A DNA stretch of 64,000 nt from Monoplex corrugatus (lineage: Eukaryota; Mollusca; Gastropoda; Littorinimorpha; Ranellidae), in assembly GCA_030674185.1 (NCBI GenBank), contig JAPXFY010000016.1:38708466-38772465 (forward strand), read 5' to 3'. The notes beneath the pieces were generated by a model. The model saw only the letters and a program-made list of their open reading frames with translations. It did not search any database and was not told where the DNA came from. Positions 46,864 to 58,570 of this stretch are shown here, in pieces. Every line of letters begins with the position of its first letter. Position 1 is the first letter of the stretch. Made by a program: the position numbers and the translations under genes.

Positions 46864-48372
46864 ATCTATACCCACACACCATCAATATCTCATTAGGCCA
46901 GTGTCTATACCCACACACCATCAACATCTTATTAGGCCTGTGTCTATACCCACACACCATCAACATCTCATTAGGCCTGTGTCTATACCCACACACCATC
47001 AACATCTCATTAGGCCTGTGTCTATACCCACACACCATCAACATCTTATTAGGCCTCTGTCTATACCCACACACCATCAACATCTCATTAGGCCAGTGTC
47101 TATACCCACAACCATCAACATCTCATTAGGCCAGTGTCTATACCCACACACACATCAAATCTCATTAGGCCTCTGTCTATACCCACACACCATTAACATC
47201 TCATTAGACCTGTGTCTATACCCACACACCAACATCTCATTAGGCCAGTGTCTATACCCACACACCATCAACATCTCATTAGGCCTGTGTCTATACCCAC
47301 ACACCATCAATATCTCATTAGGCCTGTGTCTATACCTACACACCATCAACATCTCATTAGGCTGTGTCTATACCACACACCATCAACATCTCATTAGGCC
47401 TGTCTATACCCACACACCATCAAATCTCATTAGGCCTGTGTCTATACCCACACACCATCAATATCTCATTAGGCCTGTGTCTATACCCACACACCATCAA
47501 TATCTCATTAGGCCTGTGTATATACCCATACACCATCAATATCTCATTAGGCCTGTGTCTATACTCACACACCATCAACATCTCATTAGGCCTGTGTCTA
47601 TACCCACAAACCATCAACATCTCATTAGGCCTGTGTCTATACCCACACACCAACATCTCATCAGGCTTGTGTCTATACCACACACCATCAACATCGCATT
47701 AGGCCTGTTCTATACCCACACACCATCAACATCTCATTAGGCCTGTGTCCATACCCACACACCATCAACATCGCATTAGGCCAGTGTCTATACCCACACA
47801 CCATCAACATGTCATTAGGCCTGTGTCTATACCCACACACCAACAATATCTCATTAGGCCTGTGTCTATACCACACACCATCAACATCTCATTAGGCCTG
47901 TGTCTATACCCACACACCATCAACATCTCATTAGGCCTGTGTCTATACCCACACACCATCAACATCTCATTAGGCCTGTGTCTATACCCACACACCAACA
48001 ATATCTCATTAGGCCTGTGTCTATACCCACACACCATGAATATCTCATTAGGCCTGTGTCTATACCCACACACCATCAACATCGCATTAGGCCTGTGTCT
48101 ATACCCACACACCAACATCTCATTAGGCCAGTGTCTATACCCACACACCATCAACATCTCATTAGGCCTGTGTCTATACCCACACACCATCAACATGTCA
48201 TTAGGCCTGTGTCTATACCCACACACCATCAACATCTCATTAGGCCTGTGTCTATACCCACACACCATCAACATCTCATTAGGCCTGTGTCTATACCCAC
48301 ACACCATCAACATCTCATTAGGCCTGTGTCTATACCCACACACCATCAACATCTCATTAGGCCCGTGTCTAT
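46864..48372. repeat. 39-bp minisatellite, right block, ~39 units
   Basis: Mostly the GCCTGTG variant, with several units having one- or two-base deletions (for example 47155, 47364, 47420). Confidence 0.95.
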
Positions 48373-48395
48373 CTGATTTCCCCTTGCTGCCAACC

Positions 48396-48585
48396 CTCTG
48401 ACTCCCTCACCCTGTCCATCAGCATCCTGCATCATCATCAATGATAGCAAAGCAAAACATTTTACCCTTTGACTCCCTCATCCTATCGACCAGCTTCTTG
48501 CAGGAAGCTGGTGGATAGGGTGATGGAGTCAAAGGATTGAGTTTTTGCAGCTGGTGGATAGGGTGGAGGAGTCAAAGGGTTACTG
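48396..48585. mobile_element. Hairpin MITE (copy 5, opposite orientation)
   Basis: Begins CCCTCTGACTCCCTCACCCTG, has the long outer arm, the inner hairpin (GACCAGCTTCTTGCAGGAAG at its centre) and ends GGAGGAGTCAAAGGGTTA. The inner hairpin is nearly perfect. Confidence 0.8.
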
Positions 48586-48839
48586 ATCACACTCACTACA
48601 TCCACCTTCCTAACCAAATGACCAACACACAACACAACACAACAAAGTACAACACCACACAACACAACACAACACAACACATTATCATCCACCATCATAA
48701 CCAAAACAGGGTGATCAAGACACAGCAAATCCTGAGATTCTAGAATATGCTGCACTGTAACATTCTCACTATCTTTAAAATAAAACAAAAACAAAGAAAG
48801 AGCTGGCAAAACAATATATTCATGGAGAAGTGGATGGTG

Positions 48840-48852
48840 GTGTGTGTGTGTG

Positions 48853-48905
<53 letters not shown>

Positions 48906-48965
48906 TGTGCGTGTGCGTGCGTGTGTGTGTGTGCGTGCATGCATGAGTGTGTGCAGAATGTGCAT
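48840..48965. repeat. (GT)n-rich microsatellite
   Basis: GT tract with GC interruptions, in the intron downstream of e8. Confidence 0.93.
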
Positions 48966-49208
48966 GCATGCATGTGTAGCGTGTGTGTGTATGTGTGTGT
49001 ACCTACCTGCCTGTCTGTCTGTATCTTTACATGTGTGTGTTTGTATTTGTATGTTGCATCCACACACACAAGCACATAAAGAAAATTCATTTGAGTGTTT
49101 TCTGGATGGATTTTTTTTTACTAGAAAAATACTTGTTTCAGGGAAGAACACTATATGCACTGCAATGTGCACATATTTTCAAAGAAGCAGACAGTGTTGC
49201 ATGCTTAC

Positions 49209-49313
49209 CTGGGCATATTCAGCAGCAATCTGTACAATGTTGCGAGCACGAAACTCCTTGTAGAAGTCAGCGTTGAATCTCTCAGCAGCTGCACTGCCCC
49301 CTCCCAGAATACA
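49209..49313 (-). CDS. NBAS: NBAS exon e8
   Basis: The exon has 105 bases (35 codons, phase 0). It encodes CILGGGSAAAERFNADFYKE then FRARNIVQIAAEYAQ, against human ILGVPHASEQRYDAEFFKKF and RNQNIVLSARTYAQ. The acceptor is TGTCACAG and the donor is CAG/GTAAGC. It is followed downstream by a 9.5-kb intron that holds the 39-bp array and two 2.2-kb elements. Confidence 0.96.
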
Positions 49314-49316
49314 CTG

Positions 49317-49667
49317 TGACAAAAACTTTGTATTCTGACATTTGGCATTTTTTGTATTTAATATTTGATGCAAAAAAACAAAACAAAAAATGAAGGCAGA
49401 CAAACACTCAGAATAACACATGCATACACACACATTATTCATACAAACAGAATATTCTGTGCTTATGACATATTTGCACAGAATTACTCAGATGCTTGTG
49501 CATGCCTACTCACACACACACATGTAAATAACATGCATGCATGCAAAAAAAAACAAACCCACATACGCACACCCACACACACATAAGCAAACACACCCAC
49601 ACACACATAAACAAACACACACACTCACACATACACACACACAAACACTCTCTCTCTCTCTCTCACA

Positions 49668-49712
<45 letters not shown>

Positions 49713-49720
49713 ATCACAGT
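49317..49720. repeat. Intron upstream of e8 with CA-rich tracts
   Basis: A/CA-rich sequence, then (CACACATAAGCAAA)-like units at 49556-49660 and pure (CA)n at 49668-49710. No gene seen. Confidence 0.8.
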
Positions 49721-50297
49721 GAACGCTTCCTTCTTTCCACTATCCACTGAGTTAGATAACGCAATGATGGTGACCTTTACCTCTCCCAACCCGCTCCTAC
49801 ACTGACTGACAGCCAGTGCCTGCATGTTCTTTGTGAGTATATAAGGCTGTAAATATTGCATCTTACCCAGTCTTTCATATAGTGAAGCGTGTGTTTCCAA
49901 CCCCCCTCCTTTTTTTTTTCTATCTGACTTAGTGTGTTAAAAACTCTGCGTTTACTACAAGTGGCTTGTAGATTATATCAATTCAGCAAGTGTTTCATGT
50001 GAAATAAATGTTAAATCAAGATTTGGCACATTATAAATGTCATTGTTATCATCATTACCAATATCAGATACTGTTAGTGTGTAATTTCGGCACACTGTTT
50101 TTCTTTTTTAAAAGTATTGGAAGATGGTGCCAATCATCAATTTTTGATATCGTGTAGGAAGTGTTTTCTATATTTTTTATTGACTTGCGGTTTAATACAT
50201 TTGAAGCTCTTTATGTGTACTATATGTGGCTTGTAGATTATATCGGTGAGACCATGTGTTCAGCATATATGATGTGTCTCTCTCCCTCTCTCTCTCT

Positions 50298-50298
<1 letters not shown>
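49721..50298. other. Intron, no gene seen
   Basis: GTGGCTTGTAGATTATATC occurs twice (about 49961 and 50226), suggesting a decayed local duplication. Nothing else recognised. Confidence 0.5.
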
Positions 50299-50362
<64 letters not shown>

Positions 50363-50365
50363 GTG

Positions 50366-50396
<31 letters not shown>

Positions 50397-50421
50397 TGTG
50401 GTGTGTGTGTGGTGTGTGTGT

Positions 50422-50469
<48 letters not shown>

Positions 50470-50482
50470 GTGTGTGTGTGTA
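50299..50482. repeat. (GT)n microsatellite
   Basis: GT tract interrupted by GTGG and TTG, about 180 bases. Confidence 0.97.
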
Positions 50483-50694
50483 ATTGTGTATGATATTTTA
50501 GAATCTGCACATATTTACAGTAAAATGTAATCACAATTTGTTAACACACGCGTGTGCCCATCAAATAGATTTCACATATTTTTTGTTAAGTTTCAAGGCA
50601 GACCGTGCTTTGTACTGGTTATCACTTCTATGGTATCTGTTTTTGGCAGGCAATTTAGGCCTGCTTTACTTCATTTTCATGCACGTGAAATGTC

Positions 50695-50960
50695 CCATAC
50701 TGAGCAAAGCCTCTTCTGTCTTAGTAGCTAAATGATGTACAGAGAAAAGAAGTACTAAGCAAAGTCTCTTTGTCTTAGAAGTCAATTATGTATATATAAA
50801 AACACAACTAAGCAGCTAAATGATGTATAAAGAAAAAGTACTAAGCAAAACCTCTTTATCTTAGTTGCTAAATGATGTACAGAGATAAAAATTATAAAAA
50901 AATCGAGTACTAAGCAAATCCTCTCTGTCTTAGTAGCTAGATGATGTACAGAGAATATGG
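50695..50960. repeat. ~55-bp degenerate tandem repeat, ~5 units
   Basis: Units contain ACTAAGCAAAGCCTCT, TGTCTTAGTAGCTAAATGAT and GTACAGAGA, with variable spacers. Confidence 0.85.
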
Positions 50961-51199
50961 CACCACTTGTTATCACACTTCCTGTCAGTCAGGCCAGTTG
51001 GTTGCCTGTTAAGCCAAGTGTAACAAGAGGGAAAGAAGGTTTATGCTGTTCTCTTTCTTTTCACCATGTGTACACTCAGACACTGCAGTTGCCACTGAGC
51101 TAGAACAGAAAACAGATTGTTTTCCTTTCTCGCTCTATGGTTGCTAGCAGCTTAAGCGGCCTTGCCCTTGGCTATTTTAACTTAAAAGTTTTTGGTACC

Positions 51200-51317
51200 G
51201 ACAGACATGAAACACAAACATACACACAAACACAAACATAAACAAATACACACATATATATACATACATATGCACACATACATACACAAAGACAAATACA
51301 CACACAAACACAAGCAC

Positions 51318-51380
<63 letters not shown>
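51200..51380. repeat. CA/CATA-rich microsatellite beside the e7 donor
   Basis: Mixed CA, CATA and CAAA repeats; the pure CA part ends within three bases of the e7 donor. Confidence 0.93.
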
Positions 51381-51383
<3 letters not shown>

Positions 51384-51386
51384 CAC

Positions 51387-51465
51387 CTCATAGGTCTTCA
51401 ATCTATCCAGATACTGTAGCAGTTTCAGCCTGGCTCGGCACAATTCTTTTTGGTCCAGTGTCAAA
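51387..51465 (-). CDS. NBAS: NBAS exon e7 (start of Sec39-type helices)
   Basis: The exon has 79 bases: one base plus 26 codons. It encodes LTLDQKELCRARLKLLQYLD and RLKTYE, against human LTLEQKELCRCRRKLLTYLDRLATYE. The acceptor is GTTTCAG and the donor is GAG/GTGAGTTT, followed at once by (TG)n on the minus strand (51320-51378). Two degenerate copies of the acceptor edge lie upstream at 51498-51608. Confidence 0.97.
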
Positions 51466-51497
51466 CTGAAACATTTATCAAGATAAAATGATGACAC

Positions 51498-51608
51498 TTC
51501 TTGTTGGTCAGTATGTCAGACTGAAAAAGTCATCAAGATAAAGTCATGACTCACATCTTGTCGGTCCATGCGTCAGCCTGATACACTCATCAACATAAAG
51601 TCATGACT
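51498..51608 (-). repeat. Two degenerate copies of the e7 acceptor edge
   Basis: On the minus strand the original TTTCAG/TTTGACACTGGACC is matched by TTTCAG/TCTGACATACTGACC (51498-51550) and ATCAG/GCTGACGCATGGACC (51555-51608). Flanking CATCAAGATAAAGTCATGAC is repeated with them. Each copy keeps the AG. Confidence 0.82.
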
Positions 51609-52007
51609 AGTCTTATATTCATAGCATTCTGGAGTCTGCCTACAATAAAATTCATGGGAGACTGATATATGTTCATTATAGCAGAAGTTCACAGTAACTC
51701 AAGAAAGAAAAATCCATGACCTAAACAAAGCCCTGATTGTTTGTTACCTTGCTGGAGGAATTCAGACATTATTCCCAATATTTCCTGTTTTTTTACACCA
51801 TCATTATGACGTTTATCAGTCAGAAGAAACACTCATGGGTGTACAGGAACTTCGATTTAAGCATTCTACCTAAACCTGCCTGTGATAACATGGCACACTA
51901 TTTGTGTATATGCAAGATCCTATACACTAGCAAAGTCTTGAAACAGCACCATGGAGAATGTCTTATAAACACAATGCTGACACCATCAGAATGCTTGAAA
52001 CATTAAC

Positions 52008-52197
52008 CTCAAGATTCCCACAGCCTATCCACCAACTGCAAAAACTTAACCCTTTGATTCCCTCACCCTATCCATCAGCTTCCTGGCAGGAAGCTGGTGG
52101 ATAGGGTGAGGAAACCAAAGGGTTAAGTGTTTGCTTTGCTAGCATGGCTGGCAATGCAGGATGTTGGTGGACATGGTGCAAGAGTCAAAGGATCAAG
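52008..52197. mobile_element. Hairpin MITE (copy 6)
   Basis: Left outer arm (CCTATCCACCAACTGCAAAA), TTAA, inner hairpin from CCCTTTGATTCC to GGAAACCAAAGGG, TTAA, then the long right arm (TTTGCTTTGCTAGCATGGC) ending GAGTCAAAGGATCAA. Confidence 0.8.
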
Positions 52198-52357
52198 ATA
52201 AGCAGCAGGATGGATTACACAGCAAGCTGGAATTAAACTTAAGACATCAGATTCTGAGTGCACTACTCCATGAACTGAGCCATAACCCAGTTACATTGGC
52301 CTATTACATTACAGAAGACACACAGGCCAGATACAAACCAGCAACATCGGCGCTTAC

Positions 52358-52495
52358 TTGCTGAAATCAATGCGGGCTAGCTGTTCTTCACGAATCTCTT
52401 TCTTCTTGTCCTCATAGCGCTGGACTTCAGCGGGGTTGAAAGGGTCGTAGTCAGCGTAGTCATATAGACCTTCTTCTGGGTCACACAGCATGAAC
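52358..52495 (-). CDS. NBAS: NBAS exon e6
   Basis: The exon has 138 bases: one base, 45 codons and two bases. It encodes FMLCDPEEGLYDYADYDPFN, then a charged helix ending IREEQLARIDFS. The end aligns with human KELKKRQELLKLVNFSK; the acidic/aromatic first half is divergent. The acceptor is TTGCAG and the donor is AA/GTAAGCG. Phase joins correctly to e7 (Asn codon, then LTLDQKELCR). Confidence 0.92.
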
Positions 52496-52529
52496 CTGCA
52501 ATGCAACGACACTCCTGATTTCAGAGGAA

Positions 52530-53335
52530 AAAAGTGTGATATAATGATGATCTTGAAATCAGGGTATGGGCAAACCTTGACTTACCTTGCTGAGCTAATC
52601 GTCATTTACCACAATTAACATGTAATAATGGTCATCTTAAAATCAGGACATAGGCAAGCCTCTACCAACCGCACCAAGCTAATCAACTGATTATCATAAT
52701 TAAAAAATAACAATGGTCATCTTGGAAAAAACTTGATCATTATAATTAAAAAATGAGAATGGTCATCTTGAAATCAAGCTACAGGCAAGTTATAATTAAA
52801 AAGTAATAACGGTCATCTTGAAATCAAGCTACAGGCAAGTTATAATTAAAAAGTAATAACGGTCATCTTGAAATCAAGCTACAGGCAAGTTATAATTAAA
52901 AAGTAATAACAGTCATCTTGAAATCAAGCTACAGGCAAGTTATAATTAAAAAGTAATAACGGTCATCTTGAAATCAAGCTACAGGCAAATTATAATTAAA
53001 AAGTAATAACGGTCATCTTGAAATCAAGCTACAGGCAAGTTATAATTAAAAAGTAATAACGGTCATCTTGAAATCAAGCTACAGGCAAATTATAATTAAA
53101 AAGTAATAACGGTCATCTTGAAATCAAGCTACAGGCAAATTATAATTAAAAAGTAATAACAGTCATCTTGAAATCAAGCTACAGGCAATTATAATTAAAA
53201 AGTAATAACGGTCATCTTGAAATCAAGCTACAGGCAAATTATAATTAAAAAGTAATAACGGTCATCTTGAAATCAAGCTACAGGCAAATTATAATTAAAA
53301 AGTAATAACGGTCATCTTGAAATCAAGCTACAGGC
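52530..53335. repeat. 50-bp minisatellite, ~11 units plus older units
   Basis: Units read TATAATTAAAAAGTAATAAC then GGTCATCTTGAAATCAAGCT and ACAGGCAA. Left of 52740 and right of 53335 are longer, diverged relatives (CAAGCCTTTGCCAACCTTGC), so a young block has grown inside an older repeat. Confidence 0.93.
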
Positions 53336-53690
53336 AAGCCTTTGCCAACCTTGCCAAGATAAAAAAGTGGATTATCATAATTACAAAATATTAATCATGA
53401 TGTTCAAATCAGGGTATGGACAAACCTTGACCTACTCTGCTGAGTTAATCAGTCATTATTATCACATGCTGATGAAAATAACTTCTTCAGTTCTCTCAAA
53501 CAGTATTTAATCCTCTACCAGCCTGCTAGGCCTGTTGTAACTCTGAGACTGTCTGTAGGTCTGAGAGACGGTTTAGACAACACCTGTCAACCACCACAAA
53601 CAACCGATCAAATGGTTTGGTCACCTGACCGGGATACCTGTCAACCAGCTAACCTTTTGTGTCTACACCCAACAACCAATATAACAGTGC
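53336..53690. other. Intron, no gene seen
   Basis: Old 50-bp-family remnants at the left, then unrecognised sequence (CTGTCAACCA... pieces repeated at 53583 and 53638). Confidence 0.5.
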
Positions 53691-55990
53691 TGACCCTCCA
53701 GCATCTTCCCTTATGCTTACCAGTAAATGACAACATGACAACAAACATAACAAAGCATGACTTCACATCTCATTTATGCTTACAGTCACAAACTGACAAC
53801 AAACCATACAAACATGGACCTTTCAGTGTCCTCATTTATGCTTACAAGTCACAAACATGACAACAAACACCATAACAAAACATGGACCTTTCAGTGTCCT
53901 CATTTATGCTTACGAGTCACAAACATGACAACAACATAACAAAACACAGAACCATCCAGCATTCCCTTATCTACAAGTCACAACACATAACAACAAACAA
54001 CATAACATGCTTACAAGTCACAAACATAACAAACAAAAACAACATGCTTACAAGTCACAAACAACATAACAAAACAAAACAACTAACTGCTTACAAGTCA
54101 CAAACAACATAACAAACAAAACAACATGCTTACAAGTCACAAACAACATACAACAAACAAAAAACATGCTTACAAGTCACAAACAACATAACAACAAAAC
54201 AACATGCTTACAAGTCACAAACAACATAACAACAAACAAAATAACATGCTTACAAGTCACAAACAACATAACAACAAAAAAACATGCTTACAAGTCACAA
54301 ACAACATAACAACAAACAAAATAACATGCTTACAAGTCACAAACAACATAACAACAAAAATAACATGCTTACAAGTCACAAACAACATAACAACAAAAAT
54401 AACATGCTTACAAGTCACAAACAACATAACAACAAAAAATAACATGCTTACAAGTCACAAACAACATAACAACAAACAAAATAACATGCTTACAAGTCAC
54501 AAACAACATAACAACAAACAAATAACATGCTTACAAGTCACAAACAACATAACAACAAACAAAATAACATGTTACAAGTCACAAACAACATAACAACAAA
54601 CAAAAACATGCTTACAAGTCACAAACAACATAACAACAAACAAAATAAATGCTTACAAGTCACAAACAACATAACAACAAACAAATAACATGCTTACAAG
54701 CCAAACAACATAACAACAAACAAAATAATTGCTTACAAGTCACAAACAACATAACAAAAACATAACATGCTTACAAGTCACAAACAACATAACAACAAAC
54801 AAAATAAATGCTTACAATCACAAACAACATAACAACAACAAAAAACATGCTTACAAGTCACAAACAACATAACAACAAACAAAATAACATGCTTACAAGT
54901 CACAAACAACATAACAACAAAACAACATAACATGCTTACACAAGTCACAAACAAAATAACAACAACAAAAACAGCTTACAAGTCACAAACAACATAACAA
55001 CAAACAAATAACATGCTTACAAGCACAAACAACATAACAACAAAAATAACATGCTTACAAGTCACAAACAACATAACAACAACAAAATAACATGCTTACA
55101 AGTCACAAACAACATAACAACAAACAAATAAATGCTTACAAGTCACAAACAACATAACAACAAACAAAAACATGTTACAAGTCCAAACAACATAACAACA
55201 AACAAAATAACATGCTTACAAGTCACAAACAACATAACAACAAACAAATAAATGCTTACAAGCCACAAACAACATAACAACAAACAAAAAATGCTTACAA
55301 GTCACAAACAACATAAACAAACAACATAACATGCTTACAAGTCACAAACAACATAACAACAAACAAATAAATGCTTACAAGCACAAACAACATAACAACA
55401 AACAAAAAATGCTTACAAGTCACAAACAACATAACAAACAAATAACATGCTTACAAGTCACAAACAACATAACAACAAACAAATAATATGCTTACAAGTC
55501 ACAAACAACATAACAACAAACAAAAACATGCTTACAAGTCACAAACAACATAACAACAAACAAATAACATGCTTACAAGTCACAAACAACATAACAACAA
55601 ACAACATAACATGCTTACAAGCACAAACAACATAACAACAAACAAAATAAATGCTTACAAGTCACAACAAAAACAACATACATGCTTAAATCCAAACAAC
55701 ATAACAACAATGCTTACAAGTCACAAACAACATAACAACAAACAAATAACATGCTTACAAGTCACAAACAACATACAACAACAAATACATCTTAAGTCAC
55801 AAAACACACAATGCTACAAGCACAAACAACATAACAACAAACAACATAACATGCTTACAAGTCACAAAGAACATAACAACATAACAACAAACAACATAAC
55901 ATGCTTACAAGTCACAAACAACATAACAACAAACAACATAACATGCTTACAAGTCACAAACAACATAGCAACAAACAACAGAACAAAGCA
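53690..55990. repeat. ~42-bp minisatellite, ~52 units, from the e5 edge
   Basis: Most units read ATGCTTACAAGTCACAAACA then ACATAACAACAAACAAAATA, with frequent one- to three-base deletions. The leftmost units (53690-53960) are longer and contain GGACCTTTCAGTGTCCTCAT, resembling the 3' end of e5 (TGACCTTCGGCGTCCTCCC on the plus strand). The array touches e5. Confidence 0.92.
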
Positions 55991-55995
55991 GTGAC

Positions 55996-56145
55996 CTTCG
56001 GCGTCCTCCCCCGTGCTGATGGCAGCGAGGGCAGGCAGGTCGGTGCCCTTAGTCCATACTGCAGCAACTCTCGCGCTGCGTCAATATTCTCTGGGACACG
56101 CTCCATGCACTCATGTAACACCCACGCACGCTTGCTGATCTTACT
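55996..56145 (-). CDS. NBAS: NBAS exon e5, with apparent 1-base frameshift
   Basis: The exon begins SKISKRAWVLHECMERVPEN and continues IDAARELLQYGL, against human SKIKKRSWVLHECLERVPENVDAAKELLQYGL. The frame then breaks near 56046-56050. One extra base in the CTAAGGGC stretch would restore the expected TDLPALAAISTGEDAEG (human GTDLEALLAIGKGADDG). The exon end is uncertain. The only nearby GT gives donor G/GTCACT, which is weak and leaves phase 1, while e6 needs phase 2. A second missing base or an unrecognised donor is possible. The intron next to the donor is a 2.3-kb array of about 42-bp units. Confidence 0.9.
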
Positions 56146-56309
56146 CTGTGGACACCATTGAATAATAATGAGACAGGAATAGAGTAAAACATTCACCCAA
56201 CAAATAATAATAACGAAACAAGGAAAGATTCATACATTCATAATACACCCAATAACGCATCAACAGGAAAAGATTTATGCATTCATACTGCACCCAATAA
56301 CATACATAC

Positions 56310-56663
56310 ATGTACACGCATACACACACACACACAAAGACATACACAAACGCACACACATACACAGAGACACACACACACAAAGAAACTCACACATCAC
56401 ACAACACAAATACAAACACACACATACACATACACATGGAAACTCCTACATACACATACACACACAAACACACAGAAACTCCCAGACACACAGACACACA
56501 CACATGCACACACACATACAAAAACTCACACACAAACACACACACACATACACACACACATAGTCACACACACACACATAGTCACACACACACACACACA
56601 CACAGTCACACACACACACACACACACAACATACAACACACACACACACACACACACACACAC
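56310..56663. repeat. CA-rich microsatellite beside the e4 donor
   Basis: CA tracts mixed with CATA, CAGA and CAAACTC; pure CA next to the donor. Confidence 0.93.
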
Positions 56664-56671
56664 CAACTAAC

Positions 56672-56797
56672 CAAATAATCTTGTATAGATGCTAAGGAGA
56701 CAGGGGAACGTCTCCACTGTCGCTGATACACCAAATCACAGTCCAAGCTGTAGGCCTGGGCAAGTGCTAACGCCTCTCCGTACTCCTCTGCGTCGAT
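56672..56797 (-). CDS. NBAS: NBAS exon e4
   Basis: The exon has 126 bases (42 codons, phase 0 at both ends). It encodes IDAEEYGEALALAQAYSLDC, then DLVYQRQWRRSPVSLASIQD and YL. DLVYQRQWR and VASIQNYL are near-invariant in NBAS, so this is one of the clearest matches. The acceptor is TGTGCAG and the donor is TTG/GTTAGT. The donor is followed after three bases by a long (TG)n-rich stretch on the minus strand (56310-56663). Confidence 0.97.
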
Positions 56798-56800
56798 CTG

Positions 56801-57174
56801 CACACAAAACAACAGGCAATTCAGATATGCTACATGCATTTCTATTCATATGCTAATACACCCCATACACAGACATGTATGGAGGTACATACGCAGATAC
56901 ACTTTTTATTTTGCTGCCCATTTTCTTTACTGCTTCTGTGTCATTATCCCACCACTGCTCAGTTCAGCTCTCCAACACAGTTCCAGACCCACTAAGACTG
57001 AGGTCATCATGACAGCAGGATCACAAACCCTGGAACAGTTTTTTTCATAATACTGTGAGAACTGTGGAGGTCTGTGTCTGGTGTTTCTCCCTGTTTGAAG
57101 TATGGTATGTTTTGAAACAGTTACAGCCCTGATAGGGCTCTACGCTGAGCTTTAAAAACAAAAAAATAACAATA
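56801..57174. other. Intron, no gene seen
   Basis: Nothing recognised. GAAACAGTTACAGCCCTGAT at 57114 resembles GAAACAGTTATAGCCCTAAT at 29511, so an unidentified dispersed repeat is present in both. Confidence 0.45.
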
Positions 57175-57482
57175 ACAAGACTGCTTGACAAGACTGTACT
57201 CCACGATTTTTCCTATATTCTGGCATCAACCAGTCTGACAGATACAGACACCTGCAGCTGGTCAAGAAGTTTGGGCAACACGCACAGTGATACATCTGTA
57301 AAGCGGTGAGACTTCGACTTTGTGCTTCCAGTCTTCCCACAGAGCCCATAGCATGTTCAGTTCTGGGAAGGAGCCATTCAGGGTCGAATAATCCCTTTTT
57401 TTTTTTTTCATTTTTGACTGATGACGGTTTAAACTCATGACCTCGCAGTCAGTAAACCATTGCAGTAACCACTTTGCCATGC
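57175..57482 (-). mobile_element. tRNA-derived SINE (third copy)
   Basis: Minus-strand head GCATGGCAAAGTGGTTACTGC and B-box-like GAGTTTAAACC, then a body alignable with 1033-1434 (CTTCCAGTCTTCCCA.. and ACTTCG.CT shared). More diverged than the other two. Confidence 0.65.
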
Positions 57483-57610
57483 TGATTGATGAAATACACT
57501 TGTATGTTTGAACCACTCACCCATCCATTCTTTACTCCCACCCCTGCTTTCTCTCACTCATCATCAATATATTATACACACACCAACATGCACATAACAC
57601 ACACACATAT

Positions 57611-57786
57611 CCCTTTGATTCCTGAACCCTGTCCACCAACATCCTGCATTGTCAACCATGTTAACAAAGCAAGAACTTAACCCTTTGACTCCCTCACCCT
57701 TCCCTGCAGGAAGCTGGTGGACAGGGTGAGGGAGTCAAAGGGTTCAGTTTTTGCAGTTGGTGGATAGGGTGCGAGAGTCAAAGGGA
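57611..57786. mobile_element. Hairpin MITE (copy 7, opposite orientation)
   Basis: From ATCCCTTTGATTCCTG to GAGTCAAAGGGAT; the long arm contains CATGTTAACAAAGCAAGAAC, and the inner hairpin CCCTTTGACTCCCTCACCC / GGGTGAGGGAGTCAAAGGG is perfect at the base. The outer flanks read ATAT rather than TTAA. Confidence 0.8.
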
Positions 57787-58004
57787 TATGCACACGCACA
57801 CATGCCCGCGCACACACACACACACACACACTCATACAAACATACACCTAGATCTCTTTTCTGTGTCCTTGTCTCTTCCTTTTACACATTTTCCGTCTTT
57901 TACTCTATCAATCAATTTCTCCTCCCTTCCATGTTTTTACTGTTTTCGATTGTTATTTTTTATTGTTTGTGTTTTAGTCTAACATCAGTCAGAGACACAT
58001 TTAC

Positions 58005-58074
58005 CTTTCTGGCGTACAACTCTTCGGGAGTGGTTGATTTCAGCCATACCATGCGATACACCTTTGTCACAGTC
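58005..58074 (-). CDS. NBAS: NBAS exon e3
   Basis: The exon has 70 bases: one base plus 23 codons. It encodes TVTKVYRMVWLKSTTPEELY followed by ARK, against human TITKNYRLVSLRSTTPEELYQRK. The acceptor is ATTTCAG and the donor is AAG/GTAAATG. A degenerate (ATC)n tract of about 240 bases lies between e3 and e2. Confidence 0.96.
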
Positions 58075-58084
58075 CTGAAATACA

Positions 58085-58325
58085 GAAAACACTGTTATCA
58101 GAAGCATTACCACCAACATCACCATCAGCATCATTACCATAATCATCGTCATCATCATCATTATTATCAATATCATTATCAGTATCATCATCATCATCAT
58201 CAATACTACCATCACCATTACCACTGTTATCATCATCAACATCATCACCACTACCACCACCATCATCAACACCATCATCATTATCATTGCCACCAACATC
58301 ACTACTGTCATCACCATCATTACCC
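58085..58325. repeat. Degenerate (ATC)n tract
   Basis: CATCATCACCATTATCATC-type triplets between e3 and e2. Confidence 0.93.
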
Positions 58326-58363
58326 AATACAGACTGAACACTACACAGCAACACAAAGCTCAC

Positions 58364-58533
58364 TTGGGTTTCTTTTTTGGTGGCTGGAACCTCTCGCTGT
58401 CTGTGAGGTAGAACATGATCTGTTTGGTGGCCCTGGTCGTCATGGCCACCATGGAGACGTCCTCCTCATCACTATCCTCAATGTCATCTTCGCTGGCGGC
58501 CAAGATCCGGTGCTTAGGGAAGTGCAGCTCACA
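58364..58533 (-). CDS. NBAS: NBAS exon e2 (acidic linker)
   Basis: The exon has 170 bases: 56 codons plus two bases. It starts CELHFPKHRILAAS, passes through an acidic stretch (EDDIEDSDEEDV) and ends YLTDSERFQPPKKKPK. Human NBAS has the same layout: an acidic EEDEGEEDSDSD stretch followed by ERFAPPRKRPRTITK. The acceptor is TTATCAG and the donor is AA/GTGAGC (phase 2), joining to the first base of e3 to complete Lys. The acceptor region is duplicated just upstream at 58571-58590, and an array of 37-bp units follows. Confidence 0.95.
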
Positions 58534-58570
58534 CTGATAACATTAAGTGAATATCGATAACAAACAGTAC

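Noticed and set aside
57751..58560. 269-codon plus-strand frame
   Set aside because: It is antisense across e3 and e2 and is dominated by an (ATC)n tract.
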